Origin: Candidatus Bathyarchaeota archaeon
Lineage (GTDB): Archaea > Thermoproteota > Bathyarchaeia > Bathyarchaeales > SOJC01
Reading direction: 5' to 3'
Assembly: GCA_020352645.1 (NCBI GenBank)
Contig: CP070683.1
Span: 1,647,750 to 1,681,075, forward strand
DNA: 33,326 bases
The notes under the pieces were generated by a model that had not been told where the DNA came from, did no database searches, and worked only from the letters and a program-made list of their open reading frames with translations. Position numbers and translations under genes: made by a program. Positions 7,443-16,094 of this stretch are shown one piece after another (the first letter of the stretch is position 1; each line of letters begins with the position of its first letter).

Positions 7443-8147
7443 TTGCCGACTGAGATCTTGGATATCAACTACAACGATTACGTGAGCTTGCTTGGGACGG
7501 CCCACTTCACCCGAAGGAGCCTGTTAGAGGCATATGATGCTGTTGAGAGATTGAAACCCACTGATTTGGCTATTGAGCTTGACCTACAGCGATTTCAGCT
7601 CTTGAATCGAAGCTGTCTGTCCTGCGCGCAGCGTGAACGCTGCTCTGGAAGATGCGAGTTTATTGGAGCGACCGATGCACTTGGCAACGTAGATGCAAAC
7701 ATATGGCTTATTGACATGTCTGAAAGGCAGATTGCTGAGAGAATACAGCGTTTCTCGCCATCACCAGGATCGTGGTGGTTCTCCTTTGTGAGTTTTCCCA
7801 TCTGGGAGGCTAGAGATGACGAAGTGGATCTGTGGGAAAAAGGATTGAAGAACGAAGTCCTCAAGAGACATGATCAGAGATTGGAGATTCTGAAAATGAA
7901 AGCCCCCCATGTTTGGAGAGTTCTAATTGACGACAGAAATGCACTAATGGCTGCAAGGCTCTCATGGATCGTAACACAAGCACTGATAAAGAACAAGCAT
8001 ATTGCAATGTTAGCTCTAACCGGCGCTGCCCATGTGAATGGCATCAGCAAGCTGCTTAGCTCGCCAGCACATATCAAAGAGGAATTGCGAAGATCTGGAC
8101 TCAACTTCACACCTCCTCGATTAATCAGAAGAGTACGTGTAAACTAA
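7443..8147 (+). CDS. TraB/PrgY-like (TIKI superfamily) protein with a four-Cys insert
   Basis: 234 residues. Family landmarks are in order: GTAH (18-21) after the first strand, the acidic LAIELD segment at about 42-47, the central RVLIDDRNALMAARL helix and the C-terminal TGAAHVNGI. These conserved His/Asp/Glu/Arg residues form the presumed metal-dependent active site of TraB/PrgY/TIKI proteins. The C-terminal membrane helices found in many archaeal TraB proteins are missing, so this one should be cytosolic. An insertion holds four cysteines (C58, C61, C67, C71), a possible metal or Fe-S site. The start is TTG at 7443 with AAGGAG upstream at 7425-7430. It follows Hsp20 by 18 bp, which suggests a role in stress proteolysis; that is inference. 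Confidence 0.78.
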   Translation: MPTEILDINYNDYVSLLGTAHFTRRSLLEAYDAVERLKPTDLAIELDLQRFQLLNRSCLSCAQRERCSGRCEFIGATDALGNVDANIWLIDMSERQIAERIQRFSPSPGSWWFSFVSFPIWEARDDEVDLWEKGLKNEVLKRHDQRLEILKMKAPHVWRVLIDDRNALMAARLSWIVTQALIKNKHIAMLALTGAAHVNGISKLLSSPAHIKEELRRSGLNFTPPRLIRRVRVN

Positions 8148-8277
8148 GAATGCGCGCAAGACTAACAAGCCTATTATGGCCCAGCTAGGTATCACGCGAA
8201 TTCTCTGATTAACGACGCTTTACAGCAGCAAAGTATTTTAGTCCACTATTCTAATCATACACCTTGAGGAGACTAAA

Positions 8278-8520
8278 TTGCCAGTAGCATTTGTACTGAT
8301 AAACACAGAGATTGGCTCGGAAAGCGAAGTTCTCAAAACATTGAAAGGCGTCGAAGGAGTTGTAGAAGCCTATGCAGTATACGGCGTATACGACGTCGTT
8401 GCAAAGATTACGGCAGATACTATGGACAGGCTTAAGGAGATTGTCACTTGGCATGTTAGACGACTTGACAAAGTTCGCTCAACTCTAACAATGATCGTAG
8501 TTGAAGAACCTGGCACATAG
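8278..8520 (+). CDS. Stand-alone Lrp/AsnC ligand-binding (RAM) domain protein
   Basis: 80 residues, entirely the alpha-beta sandwich ligand-sensing domain of Lrp/AsnC regulators: AFVLINTEIGSE, then VEGVVEAYAVYGVYDVVAKI and a terminal strand STLTMIVVEE. There is no helix-turn-helix. Such 'SARP/RAM-only' proteins form dimeric rings that bind amino acids and can modulate full-length Lrp proteins; which ligand applies here cannot be read. It starts with TTG at 8278 after an AGGAG site. It lies 66 bp before TiaS on the same strand. Confidence 0.88.
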   Translation: MPVAFVLINTEIGSESEVLKTLKGVEGVVEAYAVYGVYDVVAKITADTMDRLKEIVTWHVRRLDKVRSTLTMIVVEEPGT

Positions 8521-8586
8521 CAAACCCTCCCTTTTTCACCTGCATAGCTTTTTAACAATGTGCGTGAAAAAGACCACTGACGCTCG

Positions 8587-9918
8587 ATGGCTACTATCCA
8601 TATTGGCTTCGACGATACTGATTCCCCAGCAGGTGGGTGCACAACATACATCGCAGCATTGCTAGTTGAGAAGCTTCAAAAGATGGGAGTGATCTTCAAG
8701 GACTACCCTAATCTTGTCCGGCTGAATCCTAATGTGCCTTGGAAAACTCGAGGCAACGGGGCTCTTTGCCTACGAATTGAATGCAATACAGATCTGGTTG
8801 AGGAAATATTCGACATAGTTACGGACACCGTGGAAAAAAACTCACAATTAGGAGTCAAGAATACAGATCCAGGTGTTGTGTTTCTGAGAGGAGATACTAT
8901 TCCAAGAGAGATCCGAATCTTTGCAAGAGAGACAATTCAAAGCATTGTTACACTGAAGCACGCCTTAAAACTCCTGAGAAGGTTTGGTGCAGAAGCGTTA
9001 GGTTATGGCAGCCGAGACGGCCTAATCGGTAGCCTAGCCGCGGTTGGCGAGACTCTTGAAGGTGATCACACTTTTGAGGTAATAGCATACCGAACGCCGA
9101 AATACCTGGGCACATTCAGACAAGTAGATCCTACCTCTGTCAGAGAGATGGACAAGAAAATGAGAGCCTTAACCTTCAACAATGTTGATCCTGAGCGCCG
9201 ACGAGTGTTAATCACACCGCGTGGCCCTGATCCTATCCTATACGGAATCAGAGGAGAAACTCCAGAGGCCGTTGTGAAAGCTCACGAGATGATCGAGTCT
9301 TCTGAGCCAGTGGAGCGATGGGCTGTGTTCCGCACGAATCACGGGACAGATGCTCACCTAAAGAGGGCTAAAGACATCAAAGAAATCAAGCCGTACAAGC
9401 CAGTTATTGCAAGAGGATTCGTGGCCTCAGCACCCAGACTGGTTCCGAAACGACACAGGATTTTCTCATTGAAAGACGAATCAGGAGAAATAGATTGTGC
9501 AGCATATGAGCCAACTGGTACATTGCGAAAGATTGCAAGAAATCTTATAGCGAGCGATCAGGTGGAGGTTTGTGGAGGGGTAAGACCAGCTTCAAAGGAT
9601 AATCCTATCACGGTCAACTTGGAGAAAATCAGAATACTGAAACTTGCACCCAAGCTAAAGCTACTCAACCCTGAATGCCCCAAATGCGGTAAACGGATGA
9701 AATCAAAGGGTGCGAAACAAGGCTTCAAATGCTGGAGCTGCGGCTTCAACTCCTCAGTCAGTAAAAAGATTGCGGTTGAAGAGGAAAGAGGGATCAGACC
9801 AGGACTCTATATTGCCTCTCCAAGATCACAGAGACACTTGACCAAGCCTACAATCCGTTACGGAAAAGAAAAAACCGGGAAGCTTGGAAGAATGATTGAT
9901 TATTGGCATTCTCTATAA
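8587..9918 (+). CDS. tiaS: tRNA(Ile2) 2-agmatinylcytidine synthetase TiaS
   Basis: 443 residues, full length. TiaS uses ATP and agmatine to modify C34 of tRNA-Ile(CAT) so that it reads AUA. The opening IHIGFDDTDSPAGGCTTY (about 4-21) is the family signature and belongs to the kinase-like catalytic domain. The middle has GYGSRDGLIGSLAAVG and TYRTP-like strands, followed by an OB-fold (about 265-345) and a zinc ribbon with C364, C367, C382, C385. This archaeal-only, essential enzyme is one of the clearest taxonomic markers in the window. The ATG is 66 bp after the Lrp-like gene; the stop is 2 bp from the convergent small membrane gene. Confidence 0.97.
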   Translation: MATIHIGFDDTDSPAGGCTTYIAALLVEKLQKMGVIFKDYPNLVRLNPNVPWKTRGNGALCLRIECNTDLVEEIFDIVTDTVEKNSQLGVKNTDPGVVFLRGDTIPREIRIFARETIQSIVTLKHALKLLRRFGAEALGYGSRDGLIGSLAAVGETLEGDHTFEVIAYRTPKYLGTFRQVDPTSVREMDKKMRALTFNNVDPERRRVLITPRGPDPILYGIRGETPEAVVKAHEMIESSEPVERWAVFRTNHGTDAHLKRAKDIKEIKPYKPVIARGFVASAPRLVPKRHRIFSLKDESGEIDCAAYEPTGTLRKIARNLIASDQVEVCGGVRPASKDNPITVNLEKIRILKLAPKLKLLNPECPKCGKRMKSKGAKQGFKCWSCGFNSSVSKKIAVEEERGIRPGLYIASPRSQRHLTKPTIRYGKEKTGKLGRMIDYWHSL

Positions 9919-9920
9919 AC

Positions 9921-10166
9921 TCATTCTTCTCTTGCCTTGAACATCTCAAGCAGCAGATTATACAGGTCCTCTCCCCCCTCGATCTTTGTGAAAAGTTCCT
10001 TCTCCGCTTTCAAAATGCGACCTACAGTACTATGAGTCTTACGCCATTCCAGTTCTTTCCACATCAACCTATAGTTCTTAAGCTCAACCCAAGCTCTGAA
10101 TGTGAGAATAAGAAACATACCAAGAGTCAAAACAAGATTCAGCAAATACACTTGAAGCAAATCCAT
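9921..10166 (-). CDS. Small membrane protein at the end of the pilus operon
   Basis: 81 residues: one N-terminal membrane helix (about 5-24), then a long charged, probably helical or coiled-coil tail (KELEWRKTHSTVGRILKAEKE). No family is recognised. It follows the last pilin-like gene by 98 bp on the same strand and ends 2 bp from TiaS, so it may be the final gene of the pilus operon. A pilus-assembly accessory role is only a guess from position. Confidence 0.5.
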   Translation of the reverse strand: MDLLQVYLLNLVLTLGMFLILTFRAWVELKNYRLMWKELEWRKTHSTVGRILKAEKELFTKIEGGEDLYNLLLEMFKAREE

Positions 10167-10264
10167 CGACCAGCACCACTTTCAAAAGCCTATGACATAC
10201 ACATTGGATTTAATCCTATCTCCGGAGTAGACACATTTAGTGCTCACGGCGGAAGTTTCCAGAT

Positions 10265-11029
10265 TCACGTTGAGTCCACACATGTACTATTGGCCTGAAC
10301 GTATATTTCTCTCAAATCAAACGCTTGAGCGGAAACACTGATGTTCGCTTGAGGGATGCTTGCCTCAAAGGATACCAGGTAGGTTCCGTTGCCATAGTCT
10401 GTCAACAGATAGTTATCTTGAGTTTCCGCGGGCAACCAGCTGCTGGAATTCTGAAAGAGAATACTAGTGTTCTTTGCCAGTGCAGGCTCTCCCTCGTTCA
10501 AAACTTTGCATGTGACATTGACTTGCTTCGTGTCACCTTCTACTGTTCTATATGTTCCGTTTAGTGTAATTGAGGTGCTCACGTTTGCTGCATAAGAGAG
10601 CTCAACATATACTTCGTTATCCAGAAGATACAAACTGAAATTTGCGGAGGAGCTTGAAGCTCCTACGCCTTCGTTGTTCCATGATAGACAAGTTCCGTTT
10701 GTATACGATGAGTTGTTTTCAAGCGTGAAATTGAGCATTGGCCTACCGAACTCGTACATACCTCTGATCAGAGCTATCCATTGTTCCAATTCATCGTTGA
10801 GAATTGTGTAGGCTTCTCCAACTGAAATTTCAGCTAGGCTTCCTGTAACTATGTGTTTGGAGCCCAGCTTGACAGCAAGCACAAAGTCAATTGCTCGCAG
10901 GGTTTGGGCTCCTGTAACTGATCTGCCTGCCTCAAGGATGTATAGCTGTGTTGATAGCATGATAAGACTTACGACTAGCACAGCGATCACAAGTATTTGG
11001 CCTCTATTACGATTCCGTAGCGCTCTCAT
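10265..11029 (-). CDS. Pilin-like secreted protein with class III signal
   Basis: 254 residues. The N-terminus MRALRNRNRGQILVIAVLVV fits a class III (prepilin-peptidase) signal: charged head, cleavage after R-G, then a hydrophobic helix to about residue 28. The rest is extracytoplasmic, beta-rich and holds many N-x-S/T sequons (NNSS, NGT, NFS, NVS, NIS), as in heavily glycosylated archaeal pilins. At 254 residues it is longer than a major pilin and likely a minor or tip subunit. A GGTGAAG ribosome site precedes the ATG, and the gap to the upstream gene is 7 bp, so the two are co-translated. Confidence 0.7.
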   Translation of the reverse strand: MRALRNRNRGQILVIAVLVVSLIMLSTQLYILEAGRSVTGAQTLRAIDFVLAVKLGSKHIVTGSLAEISVGEAYTILNDELEQWIALIRGMYEFGRPMLNFTLENNSSYTNGTCLSWNNEGVGASSSSANFSLYLLDNEVYVELSYAANVSTSITLNGTYRTVEGDTKQVNVTCKVLNEGEPALAKNTSILFQNSSSWLPAETQDNYLLTDYGNGTYLVSFEASIPQANISVSAQAFDLREIYVQANSTCVDST

Positions 11030-11036
11030 ACTGTCT

Positions 11037-11459
11037 TCACCTAGCAGTTGCCAACTGCAATCGAATGGAATAAATATCGCCTGATGGGCTTGGGCTGGCG
11101 CAAGGATACCGAGTTGAGACTAACCATAGATCGATAAGCGCGCCATTTGAAATACAAGCATCATTAAGAAGCTGCATGTTTTCATCATAGATTGAGAGGT
11201 TGTAACATATGCTAACTGGCAATAGTGCGCTTACAGTCTCAGTCAACCTAGTCCAATTCCTATCATCAATGAGTCTACCTAGCTCACCGTTACCATCCAA
11301 TGAAATTAGCGCCTGCATACCTACAGATGTCAATGAATCATCGGGTCTAGGATCGGTTGAAGGACTGATTGAAGTTGCCACTGCAAAAGCTGAGAACAGC
11401 AGGAGAATTGATAGAAACGCCTCGACAGTTCTCATCTGCCCACGTTCATTACTCATCAT
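11037..11459 (-). CDS. Minor pilin-like protein
   Basis: About 140 residues. The N-terminus MSNERGQMRTVEAFLSILLLFSAF (in two parts: NERGQMRT, then a hydrophobic helix) matches a class III signal with cleavage after R-G. The frame is open back to an ATG at 11471, but the double ATG at 11459/11456, which overlaps the upstream gene's stop, gives a signal peptide of normal length, so I prefer it. The remaining domain contains a few sequons and cysteines (ICYN, DACIS, YPCAS) that could form disulphides outside the cell. It lies between two other pilin-like genes. Confidence 0.65.
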   Translation of the reverse strand: MMSNERGQMRTVEAFLSILLLFSAFAVATSISPSTDPRPDDSLTSVGMQALISLDGNGELGRLIDDRNWTRLTETVSALLPVSICYNLSIYDENMQLLNDACISNGALIDLWLVSTRYPCASPSPSGDIYSIRLQLATAR

Positions 11460-12525
11460 AGTTTTCCGCATTCCTGCAGCTTATCACGGCCTCATATAAC
11501 ACAGCGTTTATGCTCACTATGTAGGTTAGAGCAATGGTTTTCGATCTTGCAGGCGAATCCCACATATCGGCCCCTATTTCTAGCGGTAACTGAGGGTACG
11601 AGGTCCATTCTGCGAATGAAGTTGATCCGTTGCTTCCTATGAGTACAAAGATCATAGGGCTCACGTCCAAAAGATATGGGATGTTGTACTCTTCCGTCTG
11701 GTTCCCGATGTCATTACGTGTGAGGTTGAAGCCATAGTTGTACGTGAAGATGTATACGTTCAGAATGTCTACTTGGGGATGACTGAGAGAAACATTCAGT
11801 ATGTGGTTTGCAGGGCTTAGTTTGAGAAAAGTCTTGTTCGGTTCTGGGGGATCAGAGTTATGACCTAAGCAATACGTGCTGAATGCCATCATCTGAGGAT
11901 TTGTACTAGCCTTTGCGAAGACGAGTAGTGAGGCAGCTGCTTCTATCGCATTCGGCAGACTGGCATTCATGATTCCTATGCCGCTGGAATTCGTTGAAGA
12001 TGAGACTTTGTCCACGTAGTTTTCGGTCACGAAATAGGATTGAAGTGAGGCAGAAATCGGAAATCCAGATTTATTTGTGATGATCTGAAAAGTGTAGATG
12101 GTTTCATTTTCTAAAGCCTCATACGAGATTAGACTTATGGATGCTTCAAAAAGGAAACGAATCTCTACGCTTGAAGGAACGAGTTCAATTCCTATTCCCT
12201 TAGCAATGTCCGAGTAGGAAATCGCGAACACATTCTCCGAATTCAGCCGTGAAACCTTGTCGATATCCAACGCATAAGGATGGCTACTTGTCGAGGCCAA
12301 ACCAAAAGCTTGTGGAACAACACTTACTATCTTACCCCAGTCTGGTGGATTTCCGGTGCTTAAGAGCAAATATTCTGTAAATCCTTCTGCGTAGTCAAGG
12401 CCTCCAAGGCTTGACATGTCCTTCAGGTGGGGCTGGACGACTTTGGCTGTGCCAACCATGGCTGATGCAATGAGAATTACCATGAGAGAGCAGGCAAAGA
12501 AGGTGTCAATTGAAGATGCTGGCAT
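11449..12525 (-). CDS. Large membrane-anchored surface protein of the pilus operon
   Basis: 358 residues. There is one N-terminal membrane helix (about 8-27, FFACSLMVILIASAMVGTAK) without the R-G processing site of the neighbours, so it may stay uncleaved. The large extracytoplasmic part is beta-rich with many N-x-S/T sequons (NET, NKS, NSS, NAS, NKT, NVS, NLT). It has the look of an adhesin or minor-pilin scaffold, but no named domain is recognised. It follows FlaJ by 12 bp and overlaps the next pilin-like gene by about 10 bp, so it belongs to the motor operon. Confidence 0.65.
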   Translation of the reverse strand: MPASSIDTFFACSLMVILIASAMVGTAKVVQPHLKDMSSLGGLDYAEGFTEYLLLSTGNPPDWGKIVSVVPQAFGLASTSSHPYALDIDKVSRLNSENVFAISYSDIAKGIGIELVPSSVEIRFLFEASISLISYEALENETIYTFQIITNKSGFPISASLQSYFVTENYVDKVSSSTNSSGIGIMNASLPNAIEAAASLLVFAKASTNPQMMAFSTYCLGHNSDPPEPNKTFLKLSPANHILNVSLSHPQVDILNVYIFTYNYGFNLTRNDIGNQTEEYNIPYLLDVSPMIFVLIGSNGSTSFAEWTSYPQLPLEIGADMWDSPARSKTIALTYIVSINAVLYEAVISCRNAENYDE

Positions 12526-12537
12526 TCAAGTAACTCC

Positions 12538-14046
12538 TTAAATCGGTGCAGCTCCAACCATTCCCAGCAGGTAGTTCTGCGAGAAGAAAAGCGAGATATA
12601 GCCAGTTACAGCCAACATTCCTGAATACTTGAAGCCCGCAGCAAAGGTTCCTTCGCTGATTTTTCCAATAAAGAATCCTGACATCCAGCATTGAAAAATG
12701 ATACCTATTGAGAACATCATAATTTGCTGCTCCATAGCGGCGAACATTGCTGGTGACGCTCCAGGAGCGGTGATTTGCGTAAGAACGAAGATAGTTATTG
12801 CCACTATGGAAGTTGTAAGAGCTATAAGTACGCTCCATACGAAAGCTAGCAAGACGTATGGTTTTAAGGTCGAACGTTTGTTTGCTTCGATATCTCTGTT
12901 CTTCTCACTGTATTCTGACAGAATCTCCAGTGCGTTTGCGTCTCCTCCGCCAAACTCTATTGTCTCGATCAGGATTAAGAAATAAACGAGCACGGGCCAG
13001 CTTCGGATTCGTCTTCTTACGTTGCTGAAAATTCTTCTGAGAGGAACTCCCCACTCGATTTGACTGCGAATGAGCTTCAGGATTTCACTGAATGATCCGT
13101 ATCCAGTTCTCTTAGTGGCATGTATGATGCTCTTGATTGGGGAAAGCCCAATCTTTCTGGACTCAGTTACATCTCTGAGGAAGCTAGGCATAGCCTCTTC
13201 TGCAGCAAGATTTGTCCTTGCTATTTTCCAATAGACAAATGCAGGAGCCAGTGATGCTGTCAGAAGAGAGAAGGCTACCAATCCTGGCAGAGTGAGGATT
13301 TCAATGACAACTCCTAATTGTGGGAGAAACATCACTGCTCCGAGAAAGCCCAATGAGGCTCCAGCGGAAAGCAACGCAATGCGATAAGCCTCCTTCACAG
13401 ATAGCAGGTTGCTTTGGCGGGCAAGGTTTGCTATCGCCATGAAGACAAATGTTATGAAAGGCGTTGCCAGGAACATGAGTGCGTACATGAGTGGCTCCGA
13501 AGCAGAAGTGGACAATCCAACGGACATATACTCAAAGGTTGAGGTCGTTCCGATAACGACGTACAAAATGTATACACACAACGTAACAATAAGCATTACA
13601 GCATATGCTTCGACCAATGTTCCTAGTCTCTCAATTGATCTAAGTGCAGCGGCGCTTTGGGTTTCCAGAACTGAACGGAGCTTAGTTCTCAAGAAGCTTA
13701 CCACGTTTATGCCGCTCTTGACTGAAGAGACGTATCCTCCGAGAAAATCACGGTAATTCTTTGAAGTAGCGTCTTCTGCTTTTTTTCGCATTACTGTCAA
13801 CGGATCTCGACCTAAAACTTCCACTTGCCTTACAACTTCTTTTGCTTCATTCTGTGTTTTCGGTAACAAGCTGATTCGACACATCTTCTTCCAAGCGTCA
13901 TAAACTGCAACTCCACTTGCAGCCATCAGAGTAAACAGCATCACGGTGAAAGGGAGTTCTTTGTCCACTTCTGTCGCTTTCTGTTTTCCGGACAATAATG
14001 AGAGTAGCGAGTTGAGTAGTCTCAAAGGATTCAGCGAAGATGCCAA
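12538..14046 (-). CDS. Type IV pilus platform protein, FlaJ/TadC family
   Basis: 502 residues, polytopic. It carries two T2SSF-type cytoplasmic domains separated by groups of membrane helices (around 140-165, 185-207, 218-270 and 390-415), with the conserved FlaJ-like stretch GLSPIKSIIHATKRTGYGSF and EFGGGDANALEILSEY near the second domain. It anchors the assembly ATPase in the membrane and drives pilin extrusion. The frame opens with TTG at 14046 behind a GGGTGAG site, 6 bp after the ATPase gene. Absence of flaH/flaF/flaG homologues argues for a pilus rather than an archaellum. Confidence 0.88.
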   Translation of the reverse strand: MASSLNPLRLLNSLLSLLSGKQKATEVDKELPFTVMLFTLMAASGVAVYDAWKKMCRISLLPKTQNEAKEVVRQVEVLGRDPLTVMRKKAEDATSKNYRDFLGGYVSSVKSGINVVSFLRTKLRSVLETQSAAALRSIERLGTLVEAYAVMLIVTLCVYILYVVIGTTSTFEYMSVGLSTSASEPLMYALMFLATPFITFVFMAIANLARQSNLLSVKEAYRIALLSAGASLGFLGAVMFLPQLGVVIEILTLPGLVAFSLLTASLAPAFVYWKIARTNLAAEEAMPSFLRDVTESRKIGLSPIKSIIHATKRTGYGSFSEILKLIRSQIEWGVPLRRIFSNVRRRIRSWPVLVYFLILIETIEFGGGDANALEILSEYSEKNRDIEANKRSTLKPYVLLAFVWSVLIALTTSIVAITIFVLTQITAPGASPAMFAAMEQQIMMFSIGIIFQCWMSGFFIGKISEGTFAAGFKYSGMLAVTGYISLFFSQNYLLGMVGAAPI

Positions 14047-14052
14047 CTTCTC

Positions 14053-15639
14053 TCACCCGTCTGACTTGCTTGGGGGCTCAGAACTGTAGTAGTATTTGCT
14101 CAGGGCATCGTTAACATCTCGATAGTCTCGAATGTTGTGCTCAGCCATGTGAAGTAGCATTTTCTTCCTCTTCGCGAGATCATCCAAAACTTGGTCTACA
14201 GTGACGTCAAGTTCTCTTGCGATCTTAGTCACTAGATAGCTATTGTTCAATTCCTCCTGAAATGTGTCTGTGGATGCACTCCAGGTGAAGACGTCTTTTG
14301 TCGAGTTGGCGTTTTTTATCTCTGTTACTCGCACGAATTTTCTGCTTGAAAGCCTTTTCTCACCACTTAAGAAGATGGGGGTTCTCACATGTTTCACGAT
14401 GATTGCACAGTTCATCAGTGGAATTATGGATGAGGGGATATTCATAGGAGGTTGAGTTAATCTTTTGATAGCAGTTTCAACGTCTTCTGAATGTATCGTA
14501 CATAGGCCTCCATGTCCTGTTGCGAGTGCTTGAAAGAGTACATACGCTTCTTCTCCCCGTACTTCTCCCACGATTATCAGATCTGGTCTATGTCTGACAG
14601 CAGATTTTATCAAGTCGTAGAGTGTGATTTCTCCTTCGCTCTCCACTCCGAAGCCTGATCTGGCAATCGTCGCAGTCCAGTTCTCATGGGGCAGGTTGAT
14701 TTCAGCTACCTCTTCCACTGAAATGATCTTGAAGTTTGGTCTCACAAGACAAGCAATAGCATTTAGTGCGGTTGTTTTCCCTGCGCCTGTTGCCCCCATT
14801 ATCATCACTGACATTTTGTTTTCCATGAGAAGCCACAGGTACGCCGCTATGTTTTCATCTATTGTCTCGTTTTCGATAAGATCTATTATTGTGAATGGGT
14901 CTTCACGAAACTTGCGTATTGTAAAGCTTGTTCCTGAAGGAGTAGTTTCTTTCCCGTACGAAACTGCTAGGCGGTGTTGTCCGGGCAAAGTCACGTCGAC
15001 GATAGGAAAGGCAATGCTGACGTGTTTTCCTGCTTTGTGGACCATTTTCATGACGAAGTCGTCGATTTCCTGCTCTTCTTTGAAGGAAATGTTTGTTCTG
15101 ATATTTTCGTATCTTCTGTGCCAAAGGAAGATATTCTTGTTGATTCCGCTACAGCTTATGTCCTCGACGTAGGGATCAAACATAAGTGGATCTATTTTTC
15201 CGTAACCAACAATGTCCCTTTCTAGATAGTATGATATTTTCCTCAAACTGATTGGAGAAACAAATCTGACCATTTTCCGATGCGAGTCAAGAATTTCAGG
15301 CATCTGTGAGTGAAAGGACTCGCCTAAGGTTTCATCTCCTTCTGGCGCTAGGAGTTCGTATTCCAGAATATTATTCATTCTCAGAAGGAGATCACGTTCG
15401 TCTTTGCTCAGGAGTAATTCGTCGACAATGTATAGGAATGTTCCAGTGTCCTCGTTCTGTACTATAGATGCATAGGAAAATGGGGCGTTGAGAGGATAAC
15501 TTTCTGCCTCTTCATATCCTTCAGGTACGGCGGCTCTCTTGAGGTTTAGGAACCCTGCTAGAGCCTCTTCTGATACGCTGAAATCAGATTCATCCTTTAA
15601 TGTGTCTCTTTTTCCTTTCTTCTTCAACTTCAGCTTCAT
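14053..15639 (-). CDS. Type IV pilus assembly ATPase, FlaI/TadA/VirB11 family
   Basis: 528 residues, full length. The hexameric secretion ATPase core has Walker A GATGAGKT (282-289), the Asp-box region around IISVEEVAEINLP, Walker B LIIVGEVRG (354-362) and the His box TGHGGLCTIHSED (374-386). The N-terminal ~120 residues are variable and likely bind the platform. It powers polymerisation of the pilins encoded around it. Its ATG overlaps the upstream stop (ATGA), and FlaJ follows 6 bp downstream, so ATPase and platform are tightly coupled. Confidence 0.93.
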   Translation of the reverse strand: MKLKLKKKGKRDTLKDESDFSVSEEALAGFLNLKRAAVPEGYEEAESYPLNAPFSYASIVQNEDTGTFLYIVDELLLSKDERDLLLRMNNILEYELLAPEGDETLGESFHSQMPEILDSHRKMVRFVSPISLRKISYYLERDIVGYGKIDPLMFDPYVEDISCSGINKNIFLWHRRYENIRTNISFKEEQEIDDFVMKMVHKAGKHVSIAFPIVDVTLPGQHRLAVSYGKETTPSGTSFTIRKFREDPFTIIDLIENETIDENIAAYLWLLMENKMSVMIMGATGAGKTTALNAIACLVRPNFKIISVEEVAEINLPHENWTATIARSGFGVESEGEITLYDLIKSAVRHRPDLIIVGEVRGEEAYVLFQALATGHGGLCTIHSEDVETAIKRLTQPPMNIPSSIIPLMNCAIIVKHVRTPIFLSGEKRLSSRKFVRVTEIKNANSTKDVFTWSASTDTFQEELNNSYLVTKIARELDVTVDQVLDDLAKRKKMLLHMAEHNIRDYRDVNDALSKYYYSSEPPSKSDG

Positions 15640-16094
15640 ATGTCTTCACTCCAGATCTTGAGCCTCAGGCTGACTGAAGAATCAATTATTGAGCACTCAA
15701 GAACCGCGCGAGAGTAGTCACACGTGTAGTTTCCAGAGGCGGAAACTTGGTTCGGCAAGTATTCTTTGACAGCTTTGCCTGCTCCGGCTGTTGGTCCTAG
15801 ACCTCCTTCCACCCAGGCTTTGGAGGCTTGATTGCGTAGTCGGATCCAGTATTGGTTGTTGCCGACAGCTGGAGGTAGGGACAGATAGATTGTGGAAGAT
15901 GAATCTGAAGCAGCCGCTAACGTGACAAGTTCGTAGGCTCTGGATGCCACCAAATCGACGATTTTTTCTAGCTGGATCCATTCAGGAATGGTTCGGAAAG
16001 TTGCGGTGTAAGCAGTAAAAGCAGAAATTAGGATGCTTGAAACAGCGATTAGGGCGAAGAAAGAATAGATGTGGCTCGGCGTTATTGAAGGCAC
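15636..16094 (-). CDS. Pilin-like small membrane protein
   Basis: 152 residues starting with GTG directly after the preceding stop (TAAGTG). There is one N-terminal membrane helix (about 10-28), followed by a short extracytoplasmic region with few sequons (NYT) and two cysteines near the C-terminus (TCDYSRAVLECS) placed to form a disulphide. It lacks an R-G cleavage site. Overlap with the FlaI-type ATPase gene supports a role in pilus assembly, perhaps as a minor pilin or inner-membrane adaptor. No named family is recognised. Confidence 0.65.
   Translation of the reverse strand: MPSITPSHIYSFFALIAVSSILISAFTAYTATFRTIPEWIQLEKIVDLVASRAYELVTLAAASDSSSTIYLSLPPAVGNNQYWIRLRNQASKAWVEGGLGPTAGAGKAVKEYLPNQVSASGNYTCDYSRAVLECSIIDSSVSLRLKIWSEDI

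Noticed and set aside
9903-10298. Plus-strand open frame of about 130 codons after TiaS
   Set aside because: Overlaps the small membrane gene and the pilin-like gene on the opposite strand; Pro/His-rich, no family features, no ribosome site.
14624-15172. Plus-strand open frame of about 180 codons opposite the FlaI-type ATPase
   Set aside because: Antisense to conserved ATPase motifs; composition is that of a frame shadow.
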